Assembly (NCBI GenBank): GCA_949825045.1
Contig: OX463810.1
Coordinates: 33,304,201 to 33,368,200, forward strand
DNA from: Argyresthia goedartella
Taxonomy: Eukaryota; Arthropoda; Insecta; Lepidoptera; Argyresthiidae
Direction of reading: 5' to 3'
Length of the DNA stretch: 64,000 nucleotides
This document shows positions 54,249 to 64,000 of this stretch, in pieces (the stretch's first letter is position 1; the number at the start of each line of letters is the position of its first letter). The position numbers and the translations under genes are program-made. The notes beneath the pieces were generated by a model that saw only the letters and a program-made list of their open reading frames with translations, was not told the DNA's origin and made no database searches.

Positions 54249-54530
54249 TCAGAGATGTTCGAAATTTGAATGTATGAGTATATGAATTGGGCCTTTAACC
54301 TCTTGAATACCACCGGCATTAGTTAACACCACTTTTCCGTTATGGGTTTTAAATTTTATTGTTTTATAAGGTTCAAATCGCGACCCGCCCCACCTATCCT
54401 CGGTTTTTGAGAAGGTAAGGCCCCATTCCACCAAAATAGTGTTCAGCACATTTGTTGACGAGCATTTTGTACAAAACTTCAGCAGTGCGTGAACCTGAGC
54501 TATAGATGTAGTTTCCCTCCCTGTGTCCAC
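54249..54530 (-). other. Unrecognised minus-strand ORF
   Basis: 93 codons containing VHALLKFCTKCSSTNVLNTI, VEWGLTFSKTEDRWGGSRFE and KTHNGKVVLTNAGGIQEVKG. It looks more protein-like than neighbouring ORFs, but I cannot assign a family; it could be a retroelement or transposase remnant. No splice or promoter evidence. Confidence 0.25.
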
Positions 54531-54739
54531 CAGCTAAACTGTGCTGCACGCGAACATGAATGCCTCAGGAGCATTGTTGCCAGGTAAGGAAACTGGTATA
54601 ACAGTATAGAGAGATCAAAATTACAGTGTTTGGAACATTGAGTTACATTATGGTTTGGAACCAAATCGCAGCAGTATTTTTTATATTTATCTAAAATGTC
54701 AACTAACATAATGTGACTTTTGGCGTTATAAAATTACAG

Positions 54740-55060
54740 TGTCTCCATGATAAAGCCATTTGCCACAGAATGTGCGCGCCCAAACAACTGAGTGCGCGAA
54801 CACGTGTGCGTGTGCGCTGTCGCGGTCCACGTCCAGTTCTCGGTTGTTCGCGCACTTTCCGATAGAGTGCACGCACATTTTATTAATGTTTACCCGCGAG
54901 AGTCCACCAAGCAAAACCTTTGTGCTGTACACTGTGCGGTACAGTTCGGCAGAGTGCCACACTCTGGTGGAATCGTACCTTAATACGAACATACAAATGG
55001 ATATTATTTTGGAGCAACAATAACATTTACACATATTTGTTTGTTCTAATAAAACCATTT
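54740..55060. other. GC-rich segment with a hairpin
   Basis: A locally GC-rich block with AGTGCGCGAACA (54791-54802) and its inverse TGTTCGCGCACT (54845-54856), rich in CGCG and GTGTGCG. A short ORF begins ATGGATATTATTTTGG at about 54998. It may be the end of an unidentified DNA transposon. Confidence 0.35.
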
Positions 55061-55134
55061 ATCTTTAAGCTGGTCGTTATTTGCGGTTTTTGAAGGCATT
55101 ATAGAGGGTTTATGATATGTGTGTAGATAAAATA

Positions 55135-56278
55135 ATATAAACATTAAAACATTTACTTATATCAACATCTTGATAAACTCTAACTAAACATTATAAATTC
55201 CATCGATAGCAAACTAACTATACCTACGTTACGTAAATTAAATAAGACAGTTTTACTGTAAAACCGTTCATCTTCGTAAGTAAGCGGATTTCCGGACGAA
55301 AACAATCATTGGACGTAGAATTTATGGAATTTTGCGAGCTGAAATTCAAGATGAGTTGAAAATTAATTTATAAACAGGGATGCTTTTGCTCAGGGAAATC
55401 TTTTGAATAATGTACCTGTGTAGGTACCTTAAAAATAGGTAATACCAATTAATGCGGTTGTCATGTTGCCAACTCATTCTCATTACCGTTTTCAGATTCT
55501 GATAACGTAAAGCGGTTAAAGTAAACAGAAACAAAGTTACTCAAATATTTGTTGTTGAAATTGAGTTTGTTGCCATTTTGCATAACGTCCTGAAAGTCCA
55601 CCCACCTAATTTGAAATCGTTAACTCTTTTCACAAAGTTTTAAATTTTATATTAAAACTTTGCGTATTACCGGTAGATATTATCAAAATATTTTGGTACC
55701 CAAAGCTCCGACGCTGCGGCGATGGCCTAGCCTCTTATGAAGCTAGATATAATATTTAAAATTTGGGCTAAACTGAAACAATCTGCCGCTCTTAATGGAA
55801 AAAAGCCTAACCCTATAGACAAGCAATTTAACAAAATTATCGTCTTTGTTTTCGCCAGCTGCCAGAGTTACAGATGTGTGTGTGTGCAGGATGTGTGAGT
55901 GTGTGTGATGCATTGGGTTGGCGTCAGCTTGATTTGAATACCAGTGTTACGTAACAGTTTCCTGACTATGCCATCTGTATATATCAACTGCAGCTTTTTC
56001 TGCTAACTAACTTTAGCTAACTAACTTGAGGGTTCTGTAGCCAAAAGGTGTCCGACGGTTTATTAAACCTCCTCTGTCCGTCCATCTGAGAGAGAGTTTA
56101 ATAGGTAGAGAGTTACAATTTTTCACACATTGTGTGTTTCTAATGTCGATGTTACAACAAAATGATTAAATACCAAGATGGCGAATTATATAATGGCGGA
56201 CGTGCAAATGAGCAAAAAATAAAAACTATATTGTTATCCCCTCTCGTTTAATTTACAAATGTATTAAATGTTACATCT
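55135..56278. other. No gene supported; GT microsatellite
   Basis: GT-rich run at 55876-55908. 55360-55440 is similar to 50605-50670 (old repeat). Nothing coding. Confidence 0.4.
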
Positions 56279-56500
56279 TGACGACCAGTTTAGCCTAGCG
56301 GGTAGTGACCCTGTCTACGAAGCTGACGGTTCTAGTACGGAAATACGGTTGGCCTGGGTTCGAATCCCGGTAAGAGCAATATTTGTGTGATGAGCAAGAA
56401 CATTTGTTTCTTAGTCTTATATTTTCGCCATCAAATATATCGTCATCTAGTCATTAACCCATAACACAAGCCTTACTGGGCCTAATTCGATTTGTGTAAC
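56279..56500 (+). mobile_element. tRNA-derived SINE, type C
   Basis: Plus-strand head: GACGACCAGTTTAGCCTAGC, GGGTAGTGACCCTGTCTACG, then the B box GGTTCGAATCCC at about 56357, followed by GTGTGATGAGCA and a body ending with AAGCCTTACTGGGCC. The head carries a 24-bp internal insertion (TACGGAAATACGGTTGG) before the B box. The last part merges into tandem repeats. Confidence 0.7.
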
Positions 56501-56885
56501 AGTGTCCTCTAATATACAGTGTGTTACCAGCAGCTGGGCTTTTAATTAAGGACTTCGATTTGTGTAACAGTGTCCTCTAATATACAGTGTTTTACCAGAA
56601 GCTGGGCTTTTAATTAAGGACTTCGATTTGTGTAACAGTGTCCTCTAATATACAGTGTGTTACCAGCAGCTGGGCTTTTAATTAAGGACTTTAAAATAAC
56701 GTGTGTCTGTAACGTAACCATAACATTAATTTAATTAATAACTTAATTTCAGAGTTTTATGTAACAGTGTCCTCTAATATACAGTGTGTTACCAGCAGCT
56801 GGGCTTTTAATTAAGGACTTTAAAATAACGTGTGTCTGTAACGTAACCATAACATTAATTTAATTAATAACTTAATTTCAGAGTT
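56486..56885. repeat. Nested tandem duplications of 68 and 129 bp
   Basis: A 68-bp unit (TTCGATTTGTGTAACAGTGT ...) starts at 56486, 56554 and 56622; then a 129-bp unit, which includes most of it plus TTTAAAATAACGTGTGTCTG, is duplicated (56632 and 56761). Copies are nearly identical, so the expansion is recent and happened in two steps. Confidence 0.85.
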
Positions 56886-58523
56886 TGTTAACTTTCTAAC
56901 AAAATTTTAATTGCCCGCAATTTAAAGCACGGTAATTTGACAAGTTACTATCAACACGACAGTTGACAGATATACTTTGATTTTTGCACTAGTTGTCCCC
57001 CGTACCACGACATGTCTTGTACCAAGTAATTCAACGACATGAGTTACGACTATTAGGCAATACGTCTACTACATTTAAGCTGGAAATTTAGAAAGTTTAA
57101 CTCTGGAGTTAATTAACATAATTATGATTTACTGATACTTGCAAACGATTGTTGACGGAGCATGTTATTATCAGTTTTATTATTCAGTATCAGTTATATT
57201 ATTTATTATTTACGGCACCCTTCGTGAGCGAGTCCGACTTTTTCATCGGACATTTTAAAATCCCATCCGTTTTGCCGCGTCCCTACCTACCTACCCACTC
57301 CGTATCCGGCTTTCCGGCTAGTTCTAATAAATCGAGACTGCAGCGTGAGTTTTCATTTAAAAAGCCGATAAATCTCCAATAAAAATTCCTTTGTGCGTTA
57401 TCGGGACACAAAACACGAGATTGATAGCGCGTCGAGAGGATATTATGAAGATTAACAATGGCGTCGGTTTTTTATTGAACTATGAAATTAAATGTTATGT
57501 TTTTCGACAAACGCTTAAAAGGCGATAGCTCGTCCGTGCAAAGGTCCCCGTTACTCCAGGCGGAAAGACCCGCAGTGTGAGAGGGACGGAATCGGGAAAA
57601 AATGTCATAACATAGCGCTAAACCACAGAAAAATTGTTTAAAAATAAACTACCTATGCTATATTGACAAAAAGTGTTTTAAGGAGATTTTGCGAATACGT
57701 AATATGTACAGTTTGAACGCAGTGAAATTAGTTACGATTTCAAAATTACAGGAAAATATAAAAAATGTTGTGGTGTTTTCGTAATTAAATTCTATCGAGA
57801 AAATTTCATCCAATCGCGTTTTCATTTAGTGAGAATCTTAATCAAGTACTCAATAAACGTTAACCCAAAAATTTAATCTGTAGATGACTTCATGGTGGAG
57901 TAAATGGATTCGAAAAAAACCCCTTTTTTTCGTATCACCTTAATATTCTAGCTTAGAGATACATTGTCCTGTGAAGTACTATGTTAGTTTATATAATTTC
58001 CGTTAGGTACCAAATAAATCAAACTTTTATAAGCGTGAGAAAAAAATATATATTTCTATAAAATAATATGAACACTTCAAAATATTGCAACTTTTCAATA
58101 GTAGGTACCTAACTGGAAATAATCGAGGTCAAACGAGTACAATGTCCCCTGTTCTCGTAACGAGCGAGGGAGACTATGTCCACCGGCCGACTTCGTAGCG
58201 AGCGTTACGCTTTCGGATTTACTTACTATCGTAGCTCTTAAAGCTATCGTAGTTGCTATGGAAAGTTTCCTTTCCTATCGTTGCCAGCGTAAAGCTTTCG
58301 TACCTGCTAAGGAATGTTTTCTCTCATTGTAGCCCTGGTTTTATTTTGTTACAGAATCTACGAATATAATTTAAATTAAGTCAAGAATTCAAGAAAGAGT
58401 CAATAAACCTTAGGAAGCGCGCTTGATGTCTATCTTACAGGCTTTTAAGCTTAGTTTAGGTATTAAGAACCACTAAACTGTACTATTTATTGTTTAGCAT
58501 TTATAACATAAACATTTCCATAC
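56886..58523. other. No gene supported
   Basis: 57209-57250 (ACGGCACCCTTCGTGAGCGA) resembles the dispersed GGTACGGAACCCT repeat. The ORF at 57149-57382 overlaps it and is spurious. 58130-58320 is slightly GC-richer without a motif. Confidence 0.4.
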
Positions 58524-58695
58524 AGGCACATACATTGCTTCTGGCCCCACACTACGATACCCTGTGTCGTCGGTACCAGAAACAGCGACGTCACACACAT
58601 ATGAACATCCAAGACCTAGGTTTTTTTTCTTTACCCTCAGCCGGGGATCAAACCCGGGACTTCTCGCACGGTAGACAGAGCCACAACCTCTGCTT
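58524..58695 (-). mobile_element. tRNA-derived SINE, type A, copy 3
   Basis: TGCTTCTGGCCCCACACTAC, GATACCCTGTGTCGTCGGTA and a minus-strand B box GGGTTTGATCCCC at about 58644. Same structure as 42066-42246. Confidence 0.7.
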
Positions 58696-60110
58696 ACTAA
58701 ATGCTAAAATATTCACAAAATATGCATTGTTTGTAGGCACAAAAACTCGCACCTGAGATGGAAAAAAAATGCAAGGTGAAAAGCACGAGGGTGTAATGTG
58801 CGCTATTGTGGCCCTGTATGCCTTGCTACAAAGAACAAGTTTACGAGCAGTTGTGTTGAAAAAATATAAACAGCGTTTAACCTCGAAACAAACGTCAAAT
58901 CCGATACATTTTTGTTTTCAAACAAGTGTTGAATAGTAGTGAATTTTTTGTGGTAAGGCCCAAATATGTTTCATCAAAGGACCATCGTGGAAGCATTTTT
59001 CCCCATTATGTCATGTATCTATTGAAGTTGATTTGAAAACTCATTTTCTAGGTCAGTAAATAACCATAATTTTTAATATGTATAGCTTCAGTTTTAAACT
59101 TTTGTGGCCTTTGGAGGGTAGTAACCACGTCATTGATTGATGATTGAGTTACGTATACAAAGTTGATAAAGTTACAGGTGCCATAAAGTTTGTGCGGGAT
59201 AAAGACAAAAGCTTTACGGCTGATATTTTTAACCTTACCGGACAAGTACGTAGCTTCTAAAAGAGGTTACTTTCTTATTGTCCTCTGTTACCTATTCTTC
59301 TAAGTTCTTGCAAACACGTTTCGCCTGCTTAATAGAACAACAGTACATATTCTGAGATAAGATATAAAACACGTTCCAATTACCCTATGTAAGGGACTGG
59401 GCCTGGTATTCCTTAATACAGATGATTATATAATGTAGCTGGGATATCAGCTCGTCTCCCATCCTAAATATATTCAGGTCTTATTTTCCTTTGTATTTTA
59501 TACCTAAAATATTCCATTGTTCCTAAATTAAGCTCTCTTTGTACATGTCTTTTTGGAAAATAAATATTTCGGTTAGCATGGCAATAGTGGGAAGGTATTG
59601 ACTCCTGCTTACTACAGTATGCTCGTGATTGGGTTAGTGATACTTACTTATTACGTGCAACATTCGAAATGACTGCACTTTAGCTGGTCATGGTAGCGGT
59701 CGCCGATCGTAGATCGCAGTAGCAATCGGGTCAGTGACTGCTATCGCTCAAACTATTATTTTTTTTGTAAAGGCAATAATAATGCTACTTTTACAAGTTA
59801 GACACTTATCCATGGAGAAAATTAATTAGTTTAACTAATTAGTACCTAGTTTGTTATTCTATTTTCACCAGAGCTCAACTAGCTGTCTTTCATAGGATCG
59901 AATACAACCTAGACCACAGGAGGTAATAAACAAACTCTTAAAAACTTTCTTCAAGATGAATGGCGGTGAACTTTGTATGAAAATCAAAATCAAAACTTGA
60001 CCACTTAATCTGAAATTTGGCAAGCAGGTGAGACGCAAGTTCAGATATATTTGTTTCTGTCCTCCTTCCACACAAGGAGAAAACGAGGGGGTTAGAGTTT
60101 GCATGAAACT
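58696..60110. other. No gene supported
   Basis: AT-rich, no motif-bearing ORF; ends in an A-run (60108-60122) just before the terminal minisatellite. Confidence 0.4.
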
Positions 60111-60135
60111 AAAAAAAAAAAAAGAAAATAAGCAC

Positions 60136-63100
60136 ATTGTACAGTTTGCGTTAGGTTGGGATGGCACTCACATGGTACAGTTTGCGTTAGGTTGGGATGG
60201 CACTCACATGGTACAGTTTGCGTTAGGTTGGGATGGCACTCACATTGTACAGTTTGCGTTAGGTTGGGATGGCACTCACATGGTACAGTTTGCGTTAGGT
60301 TGGGATGGCACTCACATTGTACAGTTTGCGTTAGGTTGGGATGGCACTCACATTGTACAGTTTGCGTTAGGTTGGGATGGCAGTCACATTGTACAGTTTG
60401 CGTTAGGTTGGGATGGCAGTCACATTGTACAGTTTGCGTTAGGTTGGGGTGGCACTCACATTGTACAGTTTGCGTTAGGTTGGGATGGCAGTCACATTGT
60501 ACAGTTTGCGTTAGGTTGGGATGGCAGTCACATTGTACAGTTTGCGTTAGGTTGGGATGGCAGTCACATTGTACAGTTTGCGTTAGGTTGGGATGGCACT
60601 CACATGGTACAGTTTGCGTTAGGTTGGGATGGCACTCACATTGTACAGTTTGCGTTAGGTTGGGATGGCACTCACATTGTACAGTTTGCGTTAGGTTGGG
60701 ATGGCAGTCACATGGTACAGTTTGCGTTAGGTTGGGATGGCACTCACATTGTACAGTTTGCGTTAGGTTGGGGTGGCACTCACATTGTACAGTTTGCGTT
60801 AGGTTGGGATGGCACTCACATGGTACAGTTTGCGTTAGGTTGGGATGGCACTCACATGGTACAGTTTGCGTTAGGTTGGGATGGCACTCACATGGTACAG
60901 TTTGCGTTAGGTTGGGATGGCACTCACATTGTACAGTTTGCGTTAGGTTGGGATGGCACTCACATTGTACAGTTTGCGTTAGGTTGGGATGGCACTCACA
61001 TTGTACAGTTTGCGTTAGGTTGGGATGGCACTCACATGGTACAGTTTGCGTTAGGTTGGGATGGCACTCACATTGTACAGTTTGCGTTAGGTTGGGATGG
61101 CACTCACATTGTACAGTTTGCGTTAGGTTGGGATGGCACTCACATTGTACAGTTTGCGTTAGGTTGGGATGGCACTCACATGGTACAGTTTGCGTTAGGT
61201 TGGGATGGCACTCACATTGTACAGTTTGCGTTAGGTTGGGATGGCACTCACATTGTACAGTTTGCGTTAGGTTGGGATGGCACTCACATTGTACAGTTTG
61301 CGTTAGGTTGGGATGGCACTCACATTGTACAGTTTGCGTTAGGTTGGGATGGCACTCACATTGTACAGTTTGCGTTAGGTTGGGATGGCACTCACATGGT
61401 ACAGTTTGCGTTAGGTTGGGATGGCACTCACATGGTACAGTTTGCGTTAGGTTGGGATGGCACTCACATTGTACAGTTTGCGTTAGGTTGGGATGGCACT
61501 CACATTGTACAGTTTGCGTTAGGTTGGGATGGCACTCACATTGTACAGTTTGCGTTAGGTTGGGATGGCACTCACATGGTACAGTTTGCGTTAGGTTGGG
61601 ATGGCACTCACATGGTACAGTTTGCGTTAGGTTGGGATGGCACTCACATTGTACAGTTTGCGTTAGGTTGGGATGGCAGTCACATTGTACAGTTTGCGTT
61701 AGGTTGGGATGGCACTCACATTGTACAGTTTGCGTTAGGTTGGGATGGCAGTCACATTGTACAGTTTGCGTTAGGTTGGGATGGCAGTCACATTGTACAG
61801 TTTGCGTTAGGTTGGGGTGGCACTCACATTGTACAGTTTGCGTTAGGTTGGGATGGCAGTCACATTGTACAGTTTGCGTTAGGTTGGGATGGCACTCACA
61901 TTGTACAGTTTGCGTTAGGTTGGGATGGCACTCACATTGTACAGTTTGCGTTAGGTTGGGATGGCAGTCACATTGTACAGTTTGCGTTAGGTTGGGATGG
62001 CACTCACATTGTACAGTTTGCGTTAGGTTGGGATGGCAGTCACATTGTACAGTTTGCGTTAGGTTGGGATGGCAGTCACATTGTACAGTTTGCGTTAGGT
62101 TGGGGTGGCACTCACATTGTACAGTTTGCGTTAGGTTGGGATGGCAGTCACATTGTACAGTTTGCGTTAGGTTGGGATGGCAGTCACATTGTACAGTTTG
62201 CGTTAGGTTGGGATGGCACTCACATGGTACAGTTTGCGTTAGGTTGGGATGGCACTCACATTGTACAGTTTGCGTTAGGTTGGGATGGCACTCACATTGT
62301 ACAGTTTGCGTTAGGTTGGGATGGCAGTCACATGGTACAGTTTGCGTTAGGTTGGGATGGCACTCACATTGTACAGTTTGCGTTAGGTTGGGGTGGCACT
62401 CACATTGTACAGTTTGCGTTAGGTTGGGATGGCACTCACATGGTACAGTTTGCGTTAGGTTGGGATGGCACTCACATTGTACAGTTTGCGTTAGGTTGGG
62501 ATGGCACTCACATTGTACAGTTTGCGTTAGGTTGGGATGGCACTCACATTGTACAGTTTGCGTTAGGTTGGGATGGCACTCACATTGTACAGTTTGCGTT
62601 AGGTTGGGATGGCACTCACATTGTACAGTTTGCGTTAGGTTGGGATGGCACTCACATTGTACAGTTTGCGTTAGGTTGGGATGGCACTCACATGGTACAG
62701 TTTGCGTTAGGTTGGGATGGCACTCACATGGTACAGTTTGCGTTAGGTTGGGATGGCACTCACATTGTACAGTTTGCGTTAGGTTGGGATGGCACTCACA
62801 TTGTACAGTTTGCGTTAGGTTGGGATGGCACTCACATTGTACAGTTTGCGTTAGGTTGGGGTGGCACTCACATTGTACAGTTTGCGTTAGGTTGGGATGG
62901 CAGTCACATTGTACAGTTTGCGTTAGGTTGGGATGGCACTCACATTGTACAGTTTGCGTTAGGTTGGGATGGCACTCACATTGTACAGTTTGCGTTAGGT
63001 TGGGATGGCACTCACATTGTACAGTTTGCGTTAGGTTGGGATGGCACTCACATTGTACAGTTTGCGTTAGGTTGGGATGGCACTCACATTGTACAGTTTG

Positions 63101-64000
63101 CGTTAGGTTGGGATGGCACTCACATTGTACAGTTTGCGTTAGGTTGGGATGGCACTCACATGGTACAGTTTGCGTTAGGTTGGGATGGCACTCACATGGT
63201 ACAGTTTGCGTTAGGTTGGGATGGCACTCACATTGTACAGTTTGCGTTAGGTTGGGATGGCACTCACATTGTACAGTTTGCGTTAGGTTGGGATGGCACT
63301 CACATTGTACAGTTTGCGTTAGGTTGGGATGGCACTCACATGGTACAGTTTGCGTTAGGTTGGGATGGCACTCACATGGTACAGTTTGCGTTAGGTTGGG
63401 ATGGCACTCACATTGTACAGTTTGCGTTAGGTTGGGATGGCACTCACATTGTACAGTTTGCGTTAGGTTGGGATGGCAGTCACATTGTACAGTTTGCGTT
63501 AGGTTGGGATGGCACTCACATTGTACAGTTTGCGTTAGGTTGGGGTGGCACTCACATTGTACAGTTTGCGTTAGGTTGGGATGGCACTCACATTGTACAG
63601 TTTGCGTTAGGTTGGGATGGCACTCAGATTGTACAGTTTGCGTTAGGTTGGGATGGCACTCACATTGTACAGTTTGCGTTAGGTTGGGATGGCACTCACA
63701 TTGTACAGTTTGCGTTAGGTTGGGATGGCACTCACATTGTACAGTTTGCGTTAGGTTGGGATGGCACTCACATTGTACAGTTTGCGTTAGGTTGGGATGG
63801 CACTCAGATTGTACAGTTTGCGTTAGGTTGGGATGGCACTCAGATTGTACAGTTTGCGTTAGGTTGGGATGGCACTCACATTGTACAGTTTGCGTTAGGT
63901 TGGGATGGCAGTCACATTGTACAGTTTGCGTTAGGTTGGGATGGCACTCACATTGTACAGTTTGCGTTAGGTTGGGATGGCAGTCACATTGTACAGTTTG
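60136..64000. repeat. 36-bp minisatellite, about 107 units, open at the window end
   Basis: Unit: ATTGTACAGTTTGCGTTAGG then TTGGGATGGCACTCAC. Length is constant at 36 bp and four positions vary: A/G in GGGATGG, C/G in GGCACTC, C/G in TCACATT and T/G in CATTGT. The pattern of variants shows block duplications (8-unit period around units 43-56; a run of units 13-19 repeated 45 units later at 58-64). 36 is a multiple of 3 and no stop occurs in at least one frame per strand, so open frames here mean nothing. Left edge next to an A-run. Confidence 0.95.

Noticed and set aside
56279..56400. tRNA gene
   Set aside because: The head is interrupted by about 24 bp between anticodon and T arms and is followed by a SINE body.
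57149..57382. 77-codon ORF
   Set aside because: Covers a dispersed-repeat end (ACGGCACCCTTCGTGAGCGA) and lacks protein motifs.
60136..64000. Telomeric repeat (each unit contains TTAGG)
   Set aside because: Insect telomeres are tandem TTAGG; here TTAGG occurs once per 36-bp unit inside unrelated sequence.
60136..64000. CRISPR array
   Set aside because: Units are contiguous with no unique spacers, and the genome is eukaryotic.

Overview
The window looks like repeat-dense genomic DNA from an insect, most likely a moth or butterfly. The reasons are an AT-rich background, a DD37D (maT-type) mariner, a BEL/Pao LTR retrotransposon, several non-LTR (LINE) lineages, three kinds of tRNA-derived SINE-like repeat whose head and body sequences resemble lepidopteran SINEs, and two host genes of animal type with GT-AG introns. 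Species cannot be named from sequence alone.

Layout. 1-4560: a retroelement C-terminal fragment, then a decayed CR1-group-like LINE (esterase, endonuclease, reverse transcriptase) with a 730-bp TA-flanked inverted-repeat transposon inserted in it. 4560-8820: palindromic repeats and small MITEs, including a hAT-type MITE with an 8-bp target duplication. 8830-9650: a 48-bp minisatellite made from a piece of a retroelement gene. 9650-18390: mostly unassigned AT-rich DNA with a second, minus-strand copy of the first LINE (14572-16750) and a palindromic repeat family. 18395-20060: tandem repeats split by an intact maT mariner. 20716-28072: a complete but coding-defective BEL/Pao element with matching 575-bp LTRs and 5-bp target duplications. 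28600-36655: LINE tail, an array of TGACAGC motifs, a 731-bp inverted-repeat element and a nearly intact LINE with one nonsense codon. 37560-38840: LINE fragments. 40385-41722: two exons of an FLVCR-type transporter. 44297-46063: an intronless sorbitol dehydrogenase (SDH) reading frame broken by a 5'-truncated LINE. 46950-60110: dispersed repeats, SINEs, short tandem arrays and a LINE 3' half. 60136-64000: a 36-bp minisatellite of about 107 units that runs off the end.

Only two host genes are supported. FLVCR exons (plus strand) are joined in phase 0 and the second ends in a clean splice donor, yet no later FLVCR exon is visible in the remaining 22 kb. If none was missed, the SDH gene lies inside an FLVCR intron on the same strand. 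SDH would oxidise sorbitol to fructose with NAD+, but the allele in this window is interrupted by 526 bp of antisense LINE flanked by a perfect 22-bp target duplication, so it is probably a recent knock-out or a polymorphic insertion.

The rest is a record of nested transposition. Several insertions can be dated relative to one another because an empty site is present elsewhere in the window: DNA transposon into LINE, LINE into SINE, mariner into a tandem repeat, LINE into SDH. I found no bacterial-type operon, CRISPR array or unambiguous new enzymatic system; the most original signals are the gene-derived minisatellite, the SDH insertion, and the block duplications readable in the terminal array.
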